From Dendrobium chrysotoxum (lineage: Eukaryota; Streptophyta; Magnoliopsida; Asparagales; Orchidaceae), in NCBI GenBank assembly GCA_019925795.1, contig CM034312.1, positions 78,743,528 through 78,807,527 on the forward strand: 64,000 nucleotides of DNA, in the 5' to 3' direction. Made by a program: the position numbers and the translations under genes. Positions 47,606 to 59,870 of this stretch are shown in pieces; the stretch's first letter is position 1; each line of letters starts with the position of its first letter. The notes under the pieces were generated by a model. It did not search any database, had not been told where the DNA came from, and saw only the letters and a program-made list of their open reading frames with translations.

Positions 47606-50600
47606 ATGCAATCTATAACTGCGACTTCAGAAGTTCCATTTACCAGGTAAATCCTTCAAACGACGAAAAAACTGTTTCTCAGTTACTGTTATTTGATTTG
47701 CATTGCTTGTTCCATTTGTTTACTGCTCCGATTGAATGACTCTTTGGTTTGCTAGTCCGTTCGAATGTCTCTTTGGTTTAACTAATTGGATTTTCAATGT
47801 TTTGGAATTGTAATAATACGCTTCTAAGAGTATTTGGAGTTGTTCTAGCTGCCTTTCTTCTTTAACAGCAAGTTCAACAAAACAGCCGTCTCTTCAGCTA
47901 TGGGATACAAAAAGAATCCACGTAGATTATTTTTTTCGTCTTTCACCATTTTTCAAAGGTCTCCAAGGAGAAGAAGTTTTCCCATAAAGTCATCTTTGAG
48001 TGTCAGGAATGAAGATGTTCGAAAGAGAGAGCCACCCAATCAACTAAAAGATGGTGTGGTAATTGTAGACCATGGATCCCGACGACAAGAATCTAATCTT
48101 ATGTTAAGTAAGAAGTTATTATATGCTGCATTATATTAATTATTTTTATGTGTTCATTTTTTCTTTGTGAGGCTAGTTTAGTTTCTTCCTTTGCCTGCTT
48201 TTATGGAGACGTGTTGGGTGTGGTAGCACTGCTAATGAGATCTCCAGTTGAACTGCAGATGATTTTGTAGCAATGTTTAAGAGTAGAACTGGCTATCAAA
48301 TAGTGGAGCCTGCACATATGGTACATGTTCATTATACTTTCTGATGATTTGCTTTTACAAGCATTTTTACATTATTTTCTTGAGCTTGGATTTTGGTGAT
48401 TTGATTGATTTGTTCAAAATAATTAATAAATGTTGCTGCCGCTTTTTCCAAGAATTCCATTGAAATAAGAGTAAAGTTCAAGTGGGGTTTCATAAACATT
48501 TGATGAGTGCTTCTGCAATGAAAGAAATAAAAAAAATCCTTTGAAGTGTGGATTTGTGCATTAAATCTTTTTATATGCAAGCTACCCTCATGCATGTTAG
48601 TTATAAAAACTTCTGGAAAGAAGTGGAAGATTTAGTCAAGTTTTGTTAAAAAAGTTGAACGTGTTTTCAAAAAGAAAGTTGCACAATATATATGCATTTC
48701 TTTGTTTAAGTTATCAAGAGAGTTCTTAGCTTGGTTTAAAGAGAAGCAGTATATAGCTTAAATGGAAAAACGTAAAAAAAAAAATCCAAAAATGAGAGAT
48801 TCTTTTATCTTTTTTTTTTTTTTTTTTTTCATGTATCCAAGAATCGTTTTTTGACATTTTTAAATCAGACTATGTGGAGCGCATATTACAGTTGATGCAG
48901 TAGGACTAGGTGTCTGAGCTTTTGCTGGAAGCTTGATCCAATCTGGTTCAGTTCCTTCATAGGTTAGGTAGAGATTTTGGAAAGATTTCCAATCTCGAAT
49001 AGCTTAGTCTAGTGTGGAACTCTTCACATACATGTATAGGCTGTGTTTCTCTCCATATGTACTTTTAAGATTTAACTGACCTTGTTAGTGTGATAGGGTT
49101 CTTCTGCTTATGATGTTACTTACGTAGTTTCAATGTTGTGTTTGAAATGCTTTTATTTTAATCTTTGAAATGTCCTGTGAAACTCATTCGAGTCCAAATT
49201 AAAAAAGTGATTAGATCGTAGTAGCTTTTCAACACTCGCATGAATTAGATTAAAATAAAGTATGTTTATAACCGAATAAACTCTGTATGAGAGCCATCTA
49301 ATTGTGGAAGAAGGCAGTATATTTCTTGTCGTGTTGTGGGAAAACCTAGAAGGTTTAACATCTATATCAGATAGGCTTTTCTTTGATTGTGAATCCCTTA
49401 TATTTTCTTGCGCTGCACATTGTTGTTTATTGTCTTATTATGGAAAAATAAAAACATGAAAAATTACTTTGAATTTTATCTCTTATTTTTTGTACATAAA
49501 TTGGAGGTATTCTTAACCTCCTCCAATCGCTTTCTGTACATAGATTGGAAGTATTTATAGTTTCCTCCAAGTACATTTCATATAAAAAAAAGTAAATTTA
49601 ATTTATACAAAATAAATAAAATATAAAAAAGCGGGCCGACAAGCAGATGACAATCCAAGGGTTAAGAGTGAGAAGATCCAATAGCTAAGCTCCTTATTCT
49701 GTGTGCTCAATAGATCATATTAAGATTAGTTGCATAGTGGGACTCACAACTCTTATACCTAGGGTGGAAATTTGGGTTGAGCGGATGTAGGAAGGAGGCA
49801 GAGGAGTAGGTCCCACTATGTGGGATCCCATTGTCTTCAATGCTCTCCCTCAAATTGGATGGTATAAATGTACCATTCAAAGTTTGTTTATAACCTTGTT
49901 GAACTTGGGGTTATAGAATCATTTGGATCCTATAAAGCATATCAGCAAGTTGATTTGCTATTGATATGTGTGGACAACAAATCAACTCACTCTCTAGTTT
50001 CTCTTTTATGAATGCACCTCTATATGCTTCATAGGATTATGTTCTATTGGGTTATGAGCAATGATGACATATTTATTATCAAAGTATATTTTCAGTGGCT
50101 CTTCACATTGATTTTTAAATCTTCTAAGATTATTTTGATGCCCAGAAGTTTGCAGATTTTTAGGGCAATTGCTCTAAATTTAGATTCATAGCTAGATCTT
50201 GGAACAATTAGCTGTTTTTCGCTCCTCCCATGTTATGAGATTTCCTCCCAAGAAAATATCTTGAAGTAGATCTTCTATCTCCTGGTGATGTTGCATAGTC
50301 TACACAATATAAACTTCAATTTATAAAGTATCTTGCTTTTTGTAGAGAAATATTTAATTTATCAAAGAATTCTATAAGTAGTTTTTTAGGTAAGAGTCTT
50401 TGGCTCTATGCATGAATTGACTAATGAGATTTACTAAAAAAGCAATGCTTGTACGGGTAGGAGATAGAGAACTAATCTTTGATAATGTCCCATATCTGCT
50501 TCCGCTCTTTTATTTGCGTTTAATTTTTAACTTGGCTCAATTGGAGTTTCACAAGGTTTGCAATCAATCATTTTTTTCTCTTTCGGTAGGTCCATAATAT

Positions 50601-51909
50601 ATTTATGTTAAAAGAGATATTTTTTGTTTTGATTGAGCTACTTCTATATACATTTACTATTTGTGTTTGCCCAACCTTTTTTATCATAAATTCTTTAGCA
50701 AGTTTTCTTTTGAGGTACTTCTTTTCTTTATTGTCATCAGTTTTTGTAGATATATCATCAACATATACACTAATAATTGAGATATTATCATCAGTGGTCT
50801 ATTTTAAAAAAAAAATATTCTCTATTTGGCTTTGTTTTTATCTAGTTTCAAATATGCCTTTTGTAAATATGCTAAACCCTACTCTTAGGGACTATTTAAG
50901 TCGATATAGAGCCATTTTCAATTTGCAGACTTGTTCTCTGCAAATGAGCTATTGAACCCTCGTGGAAGATCCATATGGCCTTTTTCAATTTCATGTAAGA
51001 AAGCATTCTTTACATAGTATTATTGCATAAACCAACCAAGATTAGCCGTTAGAGAAATCATTATGCGAACAATATTCATTTTTACAATAGAAGCAATTAT
51101 TTCTTGGTAGCCAATTCCATAAGATTGAGTATTAATCTTGTCTTGCACAATTATAGACTCTCATTTGTTTTATATTTTGAAGAAATCTACTTGCATCTAA
51201 CTTTTTGTTTTCCTTTCAGTAGTTCAAGAACTTCTCAAAGTGTAATTTTTTTCCAAGGCATTTGTCTTCTTTCATAACATTATTCCAATTTCTATTTTAA
51301 GTGTTTCAAATAAAAGAAATTATTCTGTGCGGAAACTGGACGGAGAGAACTGTCCGGATTTGCTGCGCTTTTACTGCCATTTTGTTGCGCTTTTGCAAAA
51401 GGGCAGCAAATATTCAAGTATGAATGCATTTTTACTGCCATTTTACAAAAACATAGTAAAAGCACAACAAATATTCAATTATTTAGTAAACATTAAATAT
51501 TTGCTGCCCTTTTGCAAAAGAGCAATAAAAGCGCAGCAAATCCGGACGGTTCTTTCCGTCTGGTATCCGCACAGAATAATTAGTCCTCAAATAGGATTTA
51601 TGATATTGGAATGAAAGTGGAGTTGATATTTGTTAGAGGGCCTTATGTGAAGCGGAAAATTGGTAAAAGGATGTGTATTGGGAGATGGAATAGAAATGAG
51701 CAGTCATGTGTTAATCATTGTTATCTATTAACAGTTTCGAGTCTTGAGTTTGCTGGAGAGTCTAGTTGTGCCTATCCTTCTTGTGTAGACCTACCTAAGG
51801 CAGTACAATGCTTAGATTATCGGGATCGATGTCGTAGGAATTTCGTGATGAAATAGGTTTTATCAAGCTTATCTTTCAATTGATAGTTTTTCCCCTAAAG
51901 ATAAGTTTG

Positions 51910-51940
<31 letters not shown>

Positions 51941-53578
51941 CATAAAAAATAACATCCTTTGAGGTAAGAAATTTTTATCTTATGATGATAAAACTTGCAC
52001 CTTTTTGAGTGGATAAAAATACATTTGGGGCTCTTGTATCAAGTTTAGTCTCATGCTATTTGTGGATATTGACATATGCAATTCACCAAAATATTTTTAG
52101 AAAAATTTTAGAGAGGAAGTACTTTGTGTGAAGAAATTCTGCCAAATAGTTTAAAGGACTTTTATGGTCAATCACTTTTATTGATATTTTATTGATTTGG
52201 GAAGTAGCGGTTAGAACAACTTCTCCCTGATATCTTTTTGGTACATGACTTCAGAAATAAAGAGTCTTGCTGACTTCCCGAAGGTGATATTTTTTTCTTT
52301 CTACCATCCCAATTGGGGAAGTATCAGGATATAAGGTTTGATAAATGATGTCTTCTTTATGAGAAAAAGATAATGTGTGATTGAACTAATTACGAGTATT
52401 ATCTGTTTGAAATATTTTGATATGGGTATTCAATCGATTTTTTATCATGGTATTGAAAGTGAGAAAGGATAATATTGACATCAGATTTTTATTTTATGAA
52501 ATATGGCCATATTATTCAAGTGCAATCATCAATAAAAGTGAGAAATTTAGTAGCTCCAAAAATGTTGAGGATTTTTTAGGTCCCCAAATATTAGAATTAA
52601 TTAACATAAGAGATATAATGATAATAAGGAAGAATTCTGACAGAAAGGAGAAGAAACAGGAAGAATTTGGACAAGAAAGGAGGAGAAAAAGAAAACAAAG
52701 GTTGGAAGAATAAAACACTAACCTTGCCTAATACCATGCAGGAAAATAAAAATATAAAAAAATTACTTTGAATATTATTGCTTGCTTTCTATATATAGAT
52801 TGGTGATATTTATAGCCTCCTCAAAAGGATATTATATATGAAAAAAAAGTAAATGTATTTTACACAAAATAAATAAATAATCCAAAATGAAGGCCGATGG
52901 CTAGAGGAAGGGAGAGGAGCACACGGATCACAATTTAAGGGTTAAGAGGGAGAAGATTCAATAACTAAACTAATCAATCCGCGTGCTCGATACATCATTA
53001 CTATGATTAGTTGCATAGTAGAACCCAACTTTTTTACCTAGGGTGGAAATTTGGGTTGGGAGGATGCAGGAAGGAGGTGAAGTGGATCCCACGCTGTGGG
53101 ACCCCTTCAATTTTCAACACACATGTGGAATTAATTTGTTGGTTTGTTCTGTGTAGAGCTTTCCATGCGCAGGAATGCTTATTGCTTTACTGTTTGTTGA
53201 CAGAAAAATAAAAATCAAGCTTAATGAAACAAAGCATGGCTATAACAACAAAATTCTTTAATTACAGGAGTTGGCAGAACCAGCGATTAAAGATGCATTC
53301 AGACGATGCGTGCAGCAAGGAGCAAACCATATTATTGTCAGCCCATTTTTTCTTTTGCCAGGGAGACATTGGTATAAGGTATACTCTTAAACTAGTTTGT
53401 ACTTTCTTTTGAAATGTTACAATCTAAAATAGAAGTATGAAATAAAGAACACTGCAATATTTCATCCTTGTATTGCTGAATCCAGGACATCCCTGCATTA
53501 GTAGCCGAGGCAGCTGGAGAGCACTCTGGCATATCCTATATCATTACTGCGCCGCTTGGCTTGCATGAACTCATGGTG
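47606..53578 (+). CDS. SIRB: Sirohydrochlorin ferrochelatase, chloroplast type; C-terminal exon not found
   Basis: Exons 47606-47646, 47869-48107, 48259-48320, 53268-53378 and 53486-53578, all with GT-AG ends and matching phases, encode 182 residues. SIRB inserts Fe2+ into sirohydrochlorin, the last step of siroheme synthesis for plastid nitrite and sulfite reductases. Residues 1 to ~65 look like a transit peptide (Ser/Thr/Arg/Lys-rich, starting MQSITATSEVPF). The CbiX-type domain begins DGVVIVDHGSRRQESNLML (catalytic-type H82), then EPAHM, HIIVSPFFLLPGRHW (H148) and SYIITAPLG. A start at 47900 (MGYKKN) is also in frame; I prefer 47606 because the upstream exon joins in phase and an in-frame TAG lies just before it. 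Missing are the last ~40-50 residues with the cysteine-rich C-terminus; intron 5 would run past the window end. The gene could be intact or truncated. Confidence 0.88.
48321..49440 (+). other. SIRB intron 3, left part
   Basis: AT-rich intron sequence before the copia insertion, with a T21-like run near 48808-48829. No exon or element recognised. Confidence 0.5.
49441..49840 (-). repeat. 3' LTR of the copia element
   Basis: Aligns with 52737-53119: AAATTACTTTGAAT, ATAGATTGG.A.TATTTATAG, TACACAAAATAAATAAA, AAGGGTTAAGAG.GAGAAGAT, TACCTAGGGTGGAAATTTGG and CCCAC..TGTGGGA occur in both, in order. The polypurine tract lies directly beside it. Confidence 0.85.
51318..51581. mobile_element. MITE nested in the copia element
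   Basis: Inverted ends AATTATTCTGTGCGGA and its complement, continuing imperfectly for ~80 bp (CGGATTTGCTGCGCTTTTA.TGC, GCAAAAGGGCAGCAAATATT). About 264 bp, non-coding. The ends are AT palindromes, so the target duplication (2-3 bp) cannot be fixed and the superfamily is open. Confidence 0.8.
52737..53119 (-). repeat. 5' LTR of the copia element
   Basis: On the minus strand it begins TGTTGAAAATTGAAGGGG and ends ...TTTCCTGCA, immediately followed by the primer-binding site. 383 bp against 400 bp for its partner. SIRB exon 4 starts only ~150 bp to its right. Confidence 0.85.
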
Positions 53579-54238
53579 GTATGATTTCATTGCTCCTCCC
53601 TTTTTTCTTCATTTACTACGTCAGGTGCATGTAGTTCAATATGGTTATGTTATCATTATTCATTTCTGACGAAGTAGGCTGAATGTCTAAATGTTCTAAA
53701 GTTAAATCCCTGTTCCCAAAAAAAAAAAGCACTCAACCAACACCCACTGGCATACCCCTAGCCATCTCCCAAAGGGCTCAACCTTTTGCATTTCAGAGAA
53801 CCCTTGTTGGATGTAATTAGCAAGTTCATTTTGTAAACTAAAGTGGGATGGCAAATAACTTTGAAATCTATTTAAATAAAATTTGAATGAAAACAATTAT
53901 TTTCTTTCTAAAATGTTGATAATTAAGTCCTATCAAATTTGTTTTGTTCCTATGAGGTCAATTAATCAAACTAGCTTGATACTCACCTTTGTTTGGCTTG
54001 ATTGTGTTCGTTTAGTTGATTGAGCAAACTTTAACATGATTTAATGAATAAATATGCTTGGACATAGTTCATTTTTTTGTTGGTTTTTGTATGTATGTTC
54101 ATATATTGTTGGCAGCTCAATAAGTGCTTGATAAAAAGCTTACTCTGCTTGCATTGCAGCTTTTTTTATGATTGGGTTCATTCTCTTATCCAATTTGTTT
54201 CATTCTATGCACTTGCAGTAGGGTATATTGGTAGCGGT
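53579..54238 (+). other. SIRB intron 5, left part
   Basis: Starts with a good donor (gtatga). AT-rich, no exon with the expected cysteine-rich C-terminus. Confidence 0.5.
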
Positions 54239-55413
54239 TGTGGGCTCCGAAAATTCGGCCCCGGCCTCCGCCCGCTTTTTTGCTGTTCGAGGGGAGTTTT
54301 AACGAACTAAGTTCCGGGGTATATTTTGGAAGGCAGATGAGATAGTAGATAAACACTACCCAGAGATTTCGCCCTCATTTAGCGAGGACTTTATGATCTG
54401 AGTTCTGGTTTCCTATAGGCGCAAGCCCCTATAGTTAATTACCCCTCCCGGTAACGAGAGAGAACTTTCGATTAAGGCTAGTCGTCAATCAGATACATAA
54501 GGATACATGCATCTGGCATATAGTAGCAGCAATGAATTTAGGGTATTGGAAAATTGAGGGGTTTGATATTTAAAATAGAAATTTTCACCATCTTGCACTT
54601 AAAGCGGATGGTGGGGGAATGGATGATAGACCCGATCAAGATCCCATGGTTCCGTCATCCCGGGCCATCGTGGTCCCTAGTCTACTTAGTCAGAGGAGGT
54701 AGTCAACCCAACCTGACAGAAGGATCCTTGTCGGCAGCCATGGGGTTGCTTCGTCCAAGGGGACCTTGTAGACCTGGGGGGAGTATTTGTCTAAGGGGAC
54801 AAATTTGAATCCACCTTAGCTAACAGAGGGCTTAGTGCCCTATCGATCATATCCTATTGATTCATATCTCAAGGATTTGATACCATTGGGAGCATACGGG
54901 TTCTGACCATAACCATAATATAATGGTGCTATTTGGCGGCGACCACCTGGTTCAGAGGGCCCCGAGTCATAACCGTTTATCCTGCAGTGCCATTTGGCGG
55001 CGAAACTGCCGGTTAGAGGACTCGTACCACGTCCTTGCTGGCAGGAGATTGTTTGAGAATGGATCCTAGTGATATTTTCGACTAGGCACTAGCTCTATGT
55101 GAGCTGAAGTAAATTTTGATTTGTCCACCTCGGCAAACTGTTGCAGAGGGTAGATGTGTTTTGCTTTAAGTGGTTGATGATTAGATTTCATATTTAAATA
55201 TTTTGGAATTTTGATGATTTTTGGATTTTGGAATTTTTTAGAAGATTGGATTTCGTAGGGAATTTGGGATTTCGGGAGTTTTGTGGAGTTTCAGAGTTTT
55301 GGAGTTTTAGGTATTTGGGTGGTATTTGCAATGATCTGTGTGGACCCCTCCGGTTGAGGTTTGCATTCAACACGGCCATCATCGGGGTGATTGGGATTAT
55401 TGATGTTTGTGGA

Positions 55414-55880
55414 TTGAACCTTGTCAACTCTGTTTACCTGCTAACAGAGGATCGGGTTTTCATAGGCCTTATGCCCTTGTTAGTGAATTCTCTTGATTAT
55501 AAGCCTTGAAGACCTAATATGAACTTACAAAATAAATATTCCGGTCGATCTCGCGACCACATATTTATTTAATGGTTCGAACCGTGTCGACTCCTATCTA
55601 CTCGTATAGGAGGATCGGACTCGAACTAGAATTCACCTATTGGCCCGCGCAGCATCCCTAAACGTCACGTGTGTACCAATAACACGCTCGTCGGGGCCCA
55701 TGCGGGTGTTTGGGGGCATTTTATAAATATTCGTTGAACCTTGTCAACTCCTATTTACTTGCTTTAGGAGGATCGGGTTCAAATTTATGGACCCACGCAG
55801 TATCCCTAGACGTCATATGTGTTCCTATAACACGCTCGTAGGGGCCCATGCGGGTTGTATGATTGCACGTGTCCCTTTTT
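55414..55880. repeat. Three related units with a paired stem
   Basis: Each unit has GAACC.TGTC.A, a hairpin, then GATCGG. Hairpins lie at 55428-55449, 55591-55612 and 55748-55770. The second and third units also share CGCAG.ATCCCTA.ACGTCA, AACACGCTCGT.GGGGCCC and ATGCGGG. Confidence 0.7.
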
Positions 55881-58087
55881 GTGTACCTATGTGTATACAG
55901 ATTAAAGTGCACGTGTTGGGGACATTTTGAAATATTTGTATACGCCTTCTGTCCGCTTGCATGAATGTTGCGGATCCGGTGGCGTATTGTTGCAGCTTGG
56001 GGATTGAACTGTTTGCTGCATTGTACAGGTAGACTGTCGTGCACTAGTTGCTTACTGCAGGGGGATCGTAGTGCACTAACGAATCTCCTGCTTGGATCGT
56101 AGATGTTGCTATCTACTGTAGTCCTTTTGTATCCTTCTTGTAGACAGCATGTTAAGTATGTAGCGGATTTCCTACAGAAGCTCGTGGGTACTCACATTTG
56201 TTGCCTCCCACCTGCCTTTACTTGCTGGGGATTGGTGTATTCGACTGATGTTGGATAATTATTTGTCATGGAGGTACTACAGTGTCTTTGCTACTACAAT
56301 TGGTAGGTACCTCGAATATATTGTGGACATGATGTCTTTACCTGCATGAGGATCAGTGTGTTCGACTATTGATGCATGGTAATGTCTCTACATTCATTTG
56401 TGGGCAAGTTGCAGTATCTTCAGGCATTTATAGCCCTTTCACCAATATTCTCATGTGAATGCAATAGAAACTATTTCATCTTCTTGTATGACTGTTATGA
56501 AGAATGTCATCAACTCTGACTTTGCTGCTTTTGGGATGTATCCCCTTGTGCTTTGAAGCCAGCTGCAGAACACTATTACACTTGATGTACGTTGGCCTCG
56601 TATTGTAGAGGACTGATGCATTCATCTATGATTTGACGAATGTTGACTATAGGATCCTACCATACTCACTTCCCCTTGCTACATAGTTTGCAGATGCTTT
56701 TATTTGTCACAATCTCCTCTATGTTTTGCTTGTGACTTTTCGTATTCATAGCAATTCAGTGGTTGCTATTTTCCAATAGACTGCATCAGGCATGATTTCT
56801 TATGGATAGAATACTGTGTATTCATTTGCAAATTAGTCATCATCGATTGAAAGGGAGTTATATCTTCCACATTTGTTATGACCTTCAGCCTTCACCTGAA
56901 AGTGACATGTTACACGCTCATGTTCATAGAGGATTCCTCTTCCCTACAGCGTACCCTTCACTATTGTCTGTTGTGCAGAGTAATACGCTCATTCGAAGCT
57001 TGATGTTGGTTGACGGTTGAGCTACATTCACTGATGATCTCTTCATACATTTTGCTCTGCAAATCATCACATGTTGACTATCACTGCTTGTAGCGAGAAG
57101 ACACTTGATGCTAGTTGTAAAGAGATTGTTGCTCTTGCGTCTTATCTATCGTCGTTATCTACAAGTGGACTCGTGTACTTGCATGATTGTCGTAGGGACT
57201 ATTATCCTCTCTATTCGGATGTATATTGGAGAATTGCTGCATTTGCTTGCATTTATTTCAATACTTGTGGGAGAAACTAGTTGACATTAGTTGTAGAGAG
57301 ACTGTATCATCACAAGTCCATTGCTCGTATCGTCACTACATCCTCCGAGAATTTTCTAGTGAGTCAACACATTCATTAGGAGTCTCCCACATTGGTGATT
57401 TCAGATTCCTTGCCTAGACTTGCAAGTTTATTAATGCAGACATCACGAGCTTCATATCATTCAACTGCATAGTACCTCACTACCACTTGTTGATATTTGT
57501 TTGCACTTCGATTACATGCCGAATCTTTTTTGGTCATATTTGATTGCATGATTAACAAAGATATCACTTGCATGCGTTAAGAGTTCATTCGTCATGAGTT
57601 ATGTTTGATTGCTGACATTCACTTGAATGGTTCATGTTTCTTGATTATTTACTTGGTGCCCAAGTTCTAGTTCGACTTGATTTCATTTTTTCAATGTAAA
57701 GTTCAAGCTCATTGTTGTTTAGAATTGATTCAAATAAACTCAAATTCCTCTGCACTTGGTTTAAATTTGAGTTCGAATTCTCTTGCATATGATTCAAGCT
57801 TGGATTCACAAGTCCTTTATAGTCTTGCAAATGCAAATCAAGTTTGACTTGAGTTTACATGTTCGAGCCCCAAATCTTGTCCAAATATGAGTTCAACATC
57901 ATTTAATTGACTTTGATTTAGGTTAGATTTTATGTTCATTTGAGTTCAGTTCATAAGGTCCTTGTGAGTTCAAATTAAGTCCAAATTTTGCTCAAGTCAG
58001 GTCCAAGTGGTCTTCTATTCACCTGAAATTTCGGCAGCATTCCGACATCTCCCCCGTTTAGGGGAAATTACGGAAAACTGGGCTTTT

Positions 58088-58469
58088 CCCACCATGCTTA
58101 AGAAAGCGTGTATGGTAGATGCCCTCTTTCGAGGACACCGCGGCCGTGTAAAATCTTCAATCCCCCACCACGCTTAAGAAAGCGTGTATGGGTCTTCGAC
58201 GTACCTGAAAAAGAAAAGCATTTTGTTTCCCCGCAGGTACGGGTACTTAAGATCGTCCCTACCACGCTAAGAAAAGCGTGTATAGGGCCTACCCGCCTCG
58301 CCGTAAGTGTCGCACCGGATTCCCTTCCCACCATGCTTAAGAAAGCGTGTATAGGTGGTTTGCCGGCTCGACACGAACACCGAGGATAGGATTTTGAGGT
58401 GATTACCCGCCTCGTTGTAGGCGCCGCACCGGGGTCCCATCCCACCACGCTTATGAAAGCGTGTATAGG
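58088..58469. repeat. Five hairpin repeats, CACGCTTAAGAAAGCGTG type
   Basis: Copies of CCCACCACGCTTAAGAAAG plus CGTGTATAGG lie at 58088, 58164, 58258, 58327 and 58441, spaced 69-114 bp. Each can pair CACGCTT with AAGCGTG; two copies read CATGCTT, which still pairs through a G-U wobble in RNA. Spacers differ. Confidence 0.85.
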
Positions 58470-59394
58470 CGGTTTTCCGGTCCGCCGCGAACTTCGAGAG
58501 CGAGAATCTGAGTTAGAAAATTATACCTTTGCAAGCGTCGAGGTTGGCACGTGGATCGAGGCAAGAGAGTGCCTTGCATTTGCATTTCTCTTTTCTTTCT
58601 TTTTTGTTATAATGAATTAATGATAAATAATTATAAATTTAAAAATAATTAATTATAATTAAAATAATTAATCATAAAATTATAATTGAGGATAATTAAT
58701 TTTAAATCAAAATAATTAATTATAATTAATTTTAATAAATTATAGTTAATTATTAACAATAATAATTAACCATCATAATAATAAATTAATTATAATTTAT
58801 TTTAATTAAAATTAATTATTATTAATGATAATTAGATATGATTAAAATATTTAATTATTATTAATCATAATTAAATATAATTAGGTATTATTAAAAGAGA
58901 TTAATTTCAATAATCATGTTTAACTAACATGATTTGAACAGGATTTTGCCTTAATCCCTCAATTTCCTTCTCTGTTCTGCTCCAAGAGACTATTCAGCAA
59001 TAGGATTTATAGGATTTGAGCCGGCCCCGCAATTCTCACGGCAAAATAATCCTCTGTTTCCCTTATTTTACCGTAAATCATAGACTTACTAATCCTATAG
59101 TGCGACGGATTTACGGGATTTGGCCGAAGAGGCGCTCGAAAAGGAGAAAGTTACCTTCTGAGCAAGTGAGCTTCCTTCCTCACTTCCGATCGAACAGGAG
59201 GGAGCGTCGTCGAAGGGGCGAAGTTGACCAGCCACGAAGAGCCGAAGAAGCGCGGGAAAGGGAGAAATTTACCTTCTCAGTCTGCGAGCTCCCTTCGTTG
59301 CTTCCGCCCCAAAATGCCGTAACTTCCGATCCGCTGGAAGGGAAAGTCGGAGCGAAGTCGGCCAGAGACGAAGGAGGCGAAGAGGTCAGGGCTT

Positions 59395-59416
59395 CTCTCT
59401 CTCTCTCTCTCTCTCT
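59395..59416. repeat. (CT)n microsatellite
   Basis: About 11 CT units in the GC-rich end of X2. Confidence 0.9.
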
Positions 59417-59870
59417 GGTCTGAAGGAATCGGATGGCTTGCGGTTTGCAGAGGAGGCGTCGGACTGCAGGTGGTCGTGGGTGAGGATATCGGAAGCTGGG
59501 AGGGGTTTGGCTTAGAGATCAGAAGTAGCGACAGGGTAGGAGGAAGAGATTTGCTGGGAGTGTCGAAGATGAGAGCCGAAGTCTTCGTTTGGCTCGGTAT
59601 TTAAAGACGCGAATGGCGCGATCGACGAGCTGCTTTGCGAGAAATCCGGGAAGCGATCGCTTCAGCGCCGAATTCAGCAGGATATTCGGGTTCGACAGTC
59701 CGAGGTGTACAAAGTTTCGGCTGGATTTATGGGATTTGCAGGAATTTCGATGTTGCCGAGGTATCTGAGCGGGATATCGACGGGATTTCCGCAGAATTTC
59801 TGGATCCGACGGGTACGAGGTATGGGATTTCTGCTCCTTTTTTTATTTATTTATTGGTCAACAGCGGTAT

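Larger units (their letters stand above)
49441..53119 (-). mobile_element. Ty1/copia LTR retrotransposon, internally deleted, in SIRB intron 3
   Basis: Minus-strand order, right to left: 5' LTR, primer-binding site (complement of 52722-52736, TGGTATTAGGCAAGG, close to initiator-tRNA-Met), integrase remnant (52230-52440; a TDN motif and the PDT..VERK region), reverse transcriptase (about 50600-51250), RNase H (49900-50330; YFDNKYVIIAHNPIEHNPMK-like), polypurine tract GAGGGAGAG (complement at 49842-49850), 3' LTR. This order is typical copia. Almost nothing remains of gag and protease. Many stops are present. LTRs differ considerably, so the insertion is old. No 5-bp target duplication was recognised. 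Confidence 0.85.
54239..59870. mobile_element. Non-coding family X, member X2 (longest)
   Basis: Begins TGTGGGCTCCGAAAA, matching the X1 start. 54239-55100 matches X1; 55840-58060 matches X3. In between are three ~165-bp related units (55.4-55.9 kb), each with a short hairpin. At 58.09-58.47 kb there are five hairpin repeats, then a very AT-rich spacer (58610-58910) and a GC-rich end (59020-59830) in which GGATTTAYGGGATTTG-like words recur (59003, 59107, 59724). No frame resembles gag or pol. The likely explanation is a large non-autonomous retroelement lying in SIRB intron 5; LTR borders and strand remain unresolved. Confidence 0.5.

Noticed and set aside
55572..55590. GGTTCGAACC, as in a tRNA T-arm
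   Set aside because: No acceptor, D-arm or anticodon stem can be folded around it; it belongs to the X2 repeat unit.
59016..59423. 135-codon Arg/Glu-rich plus frame
   Set aside because: GC-rich end of X2 with internal sequence duplication and a CT repeat; composition explains the open frame.
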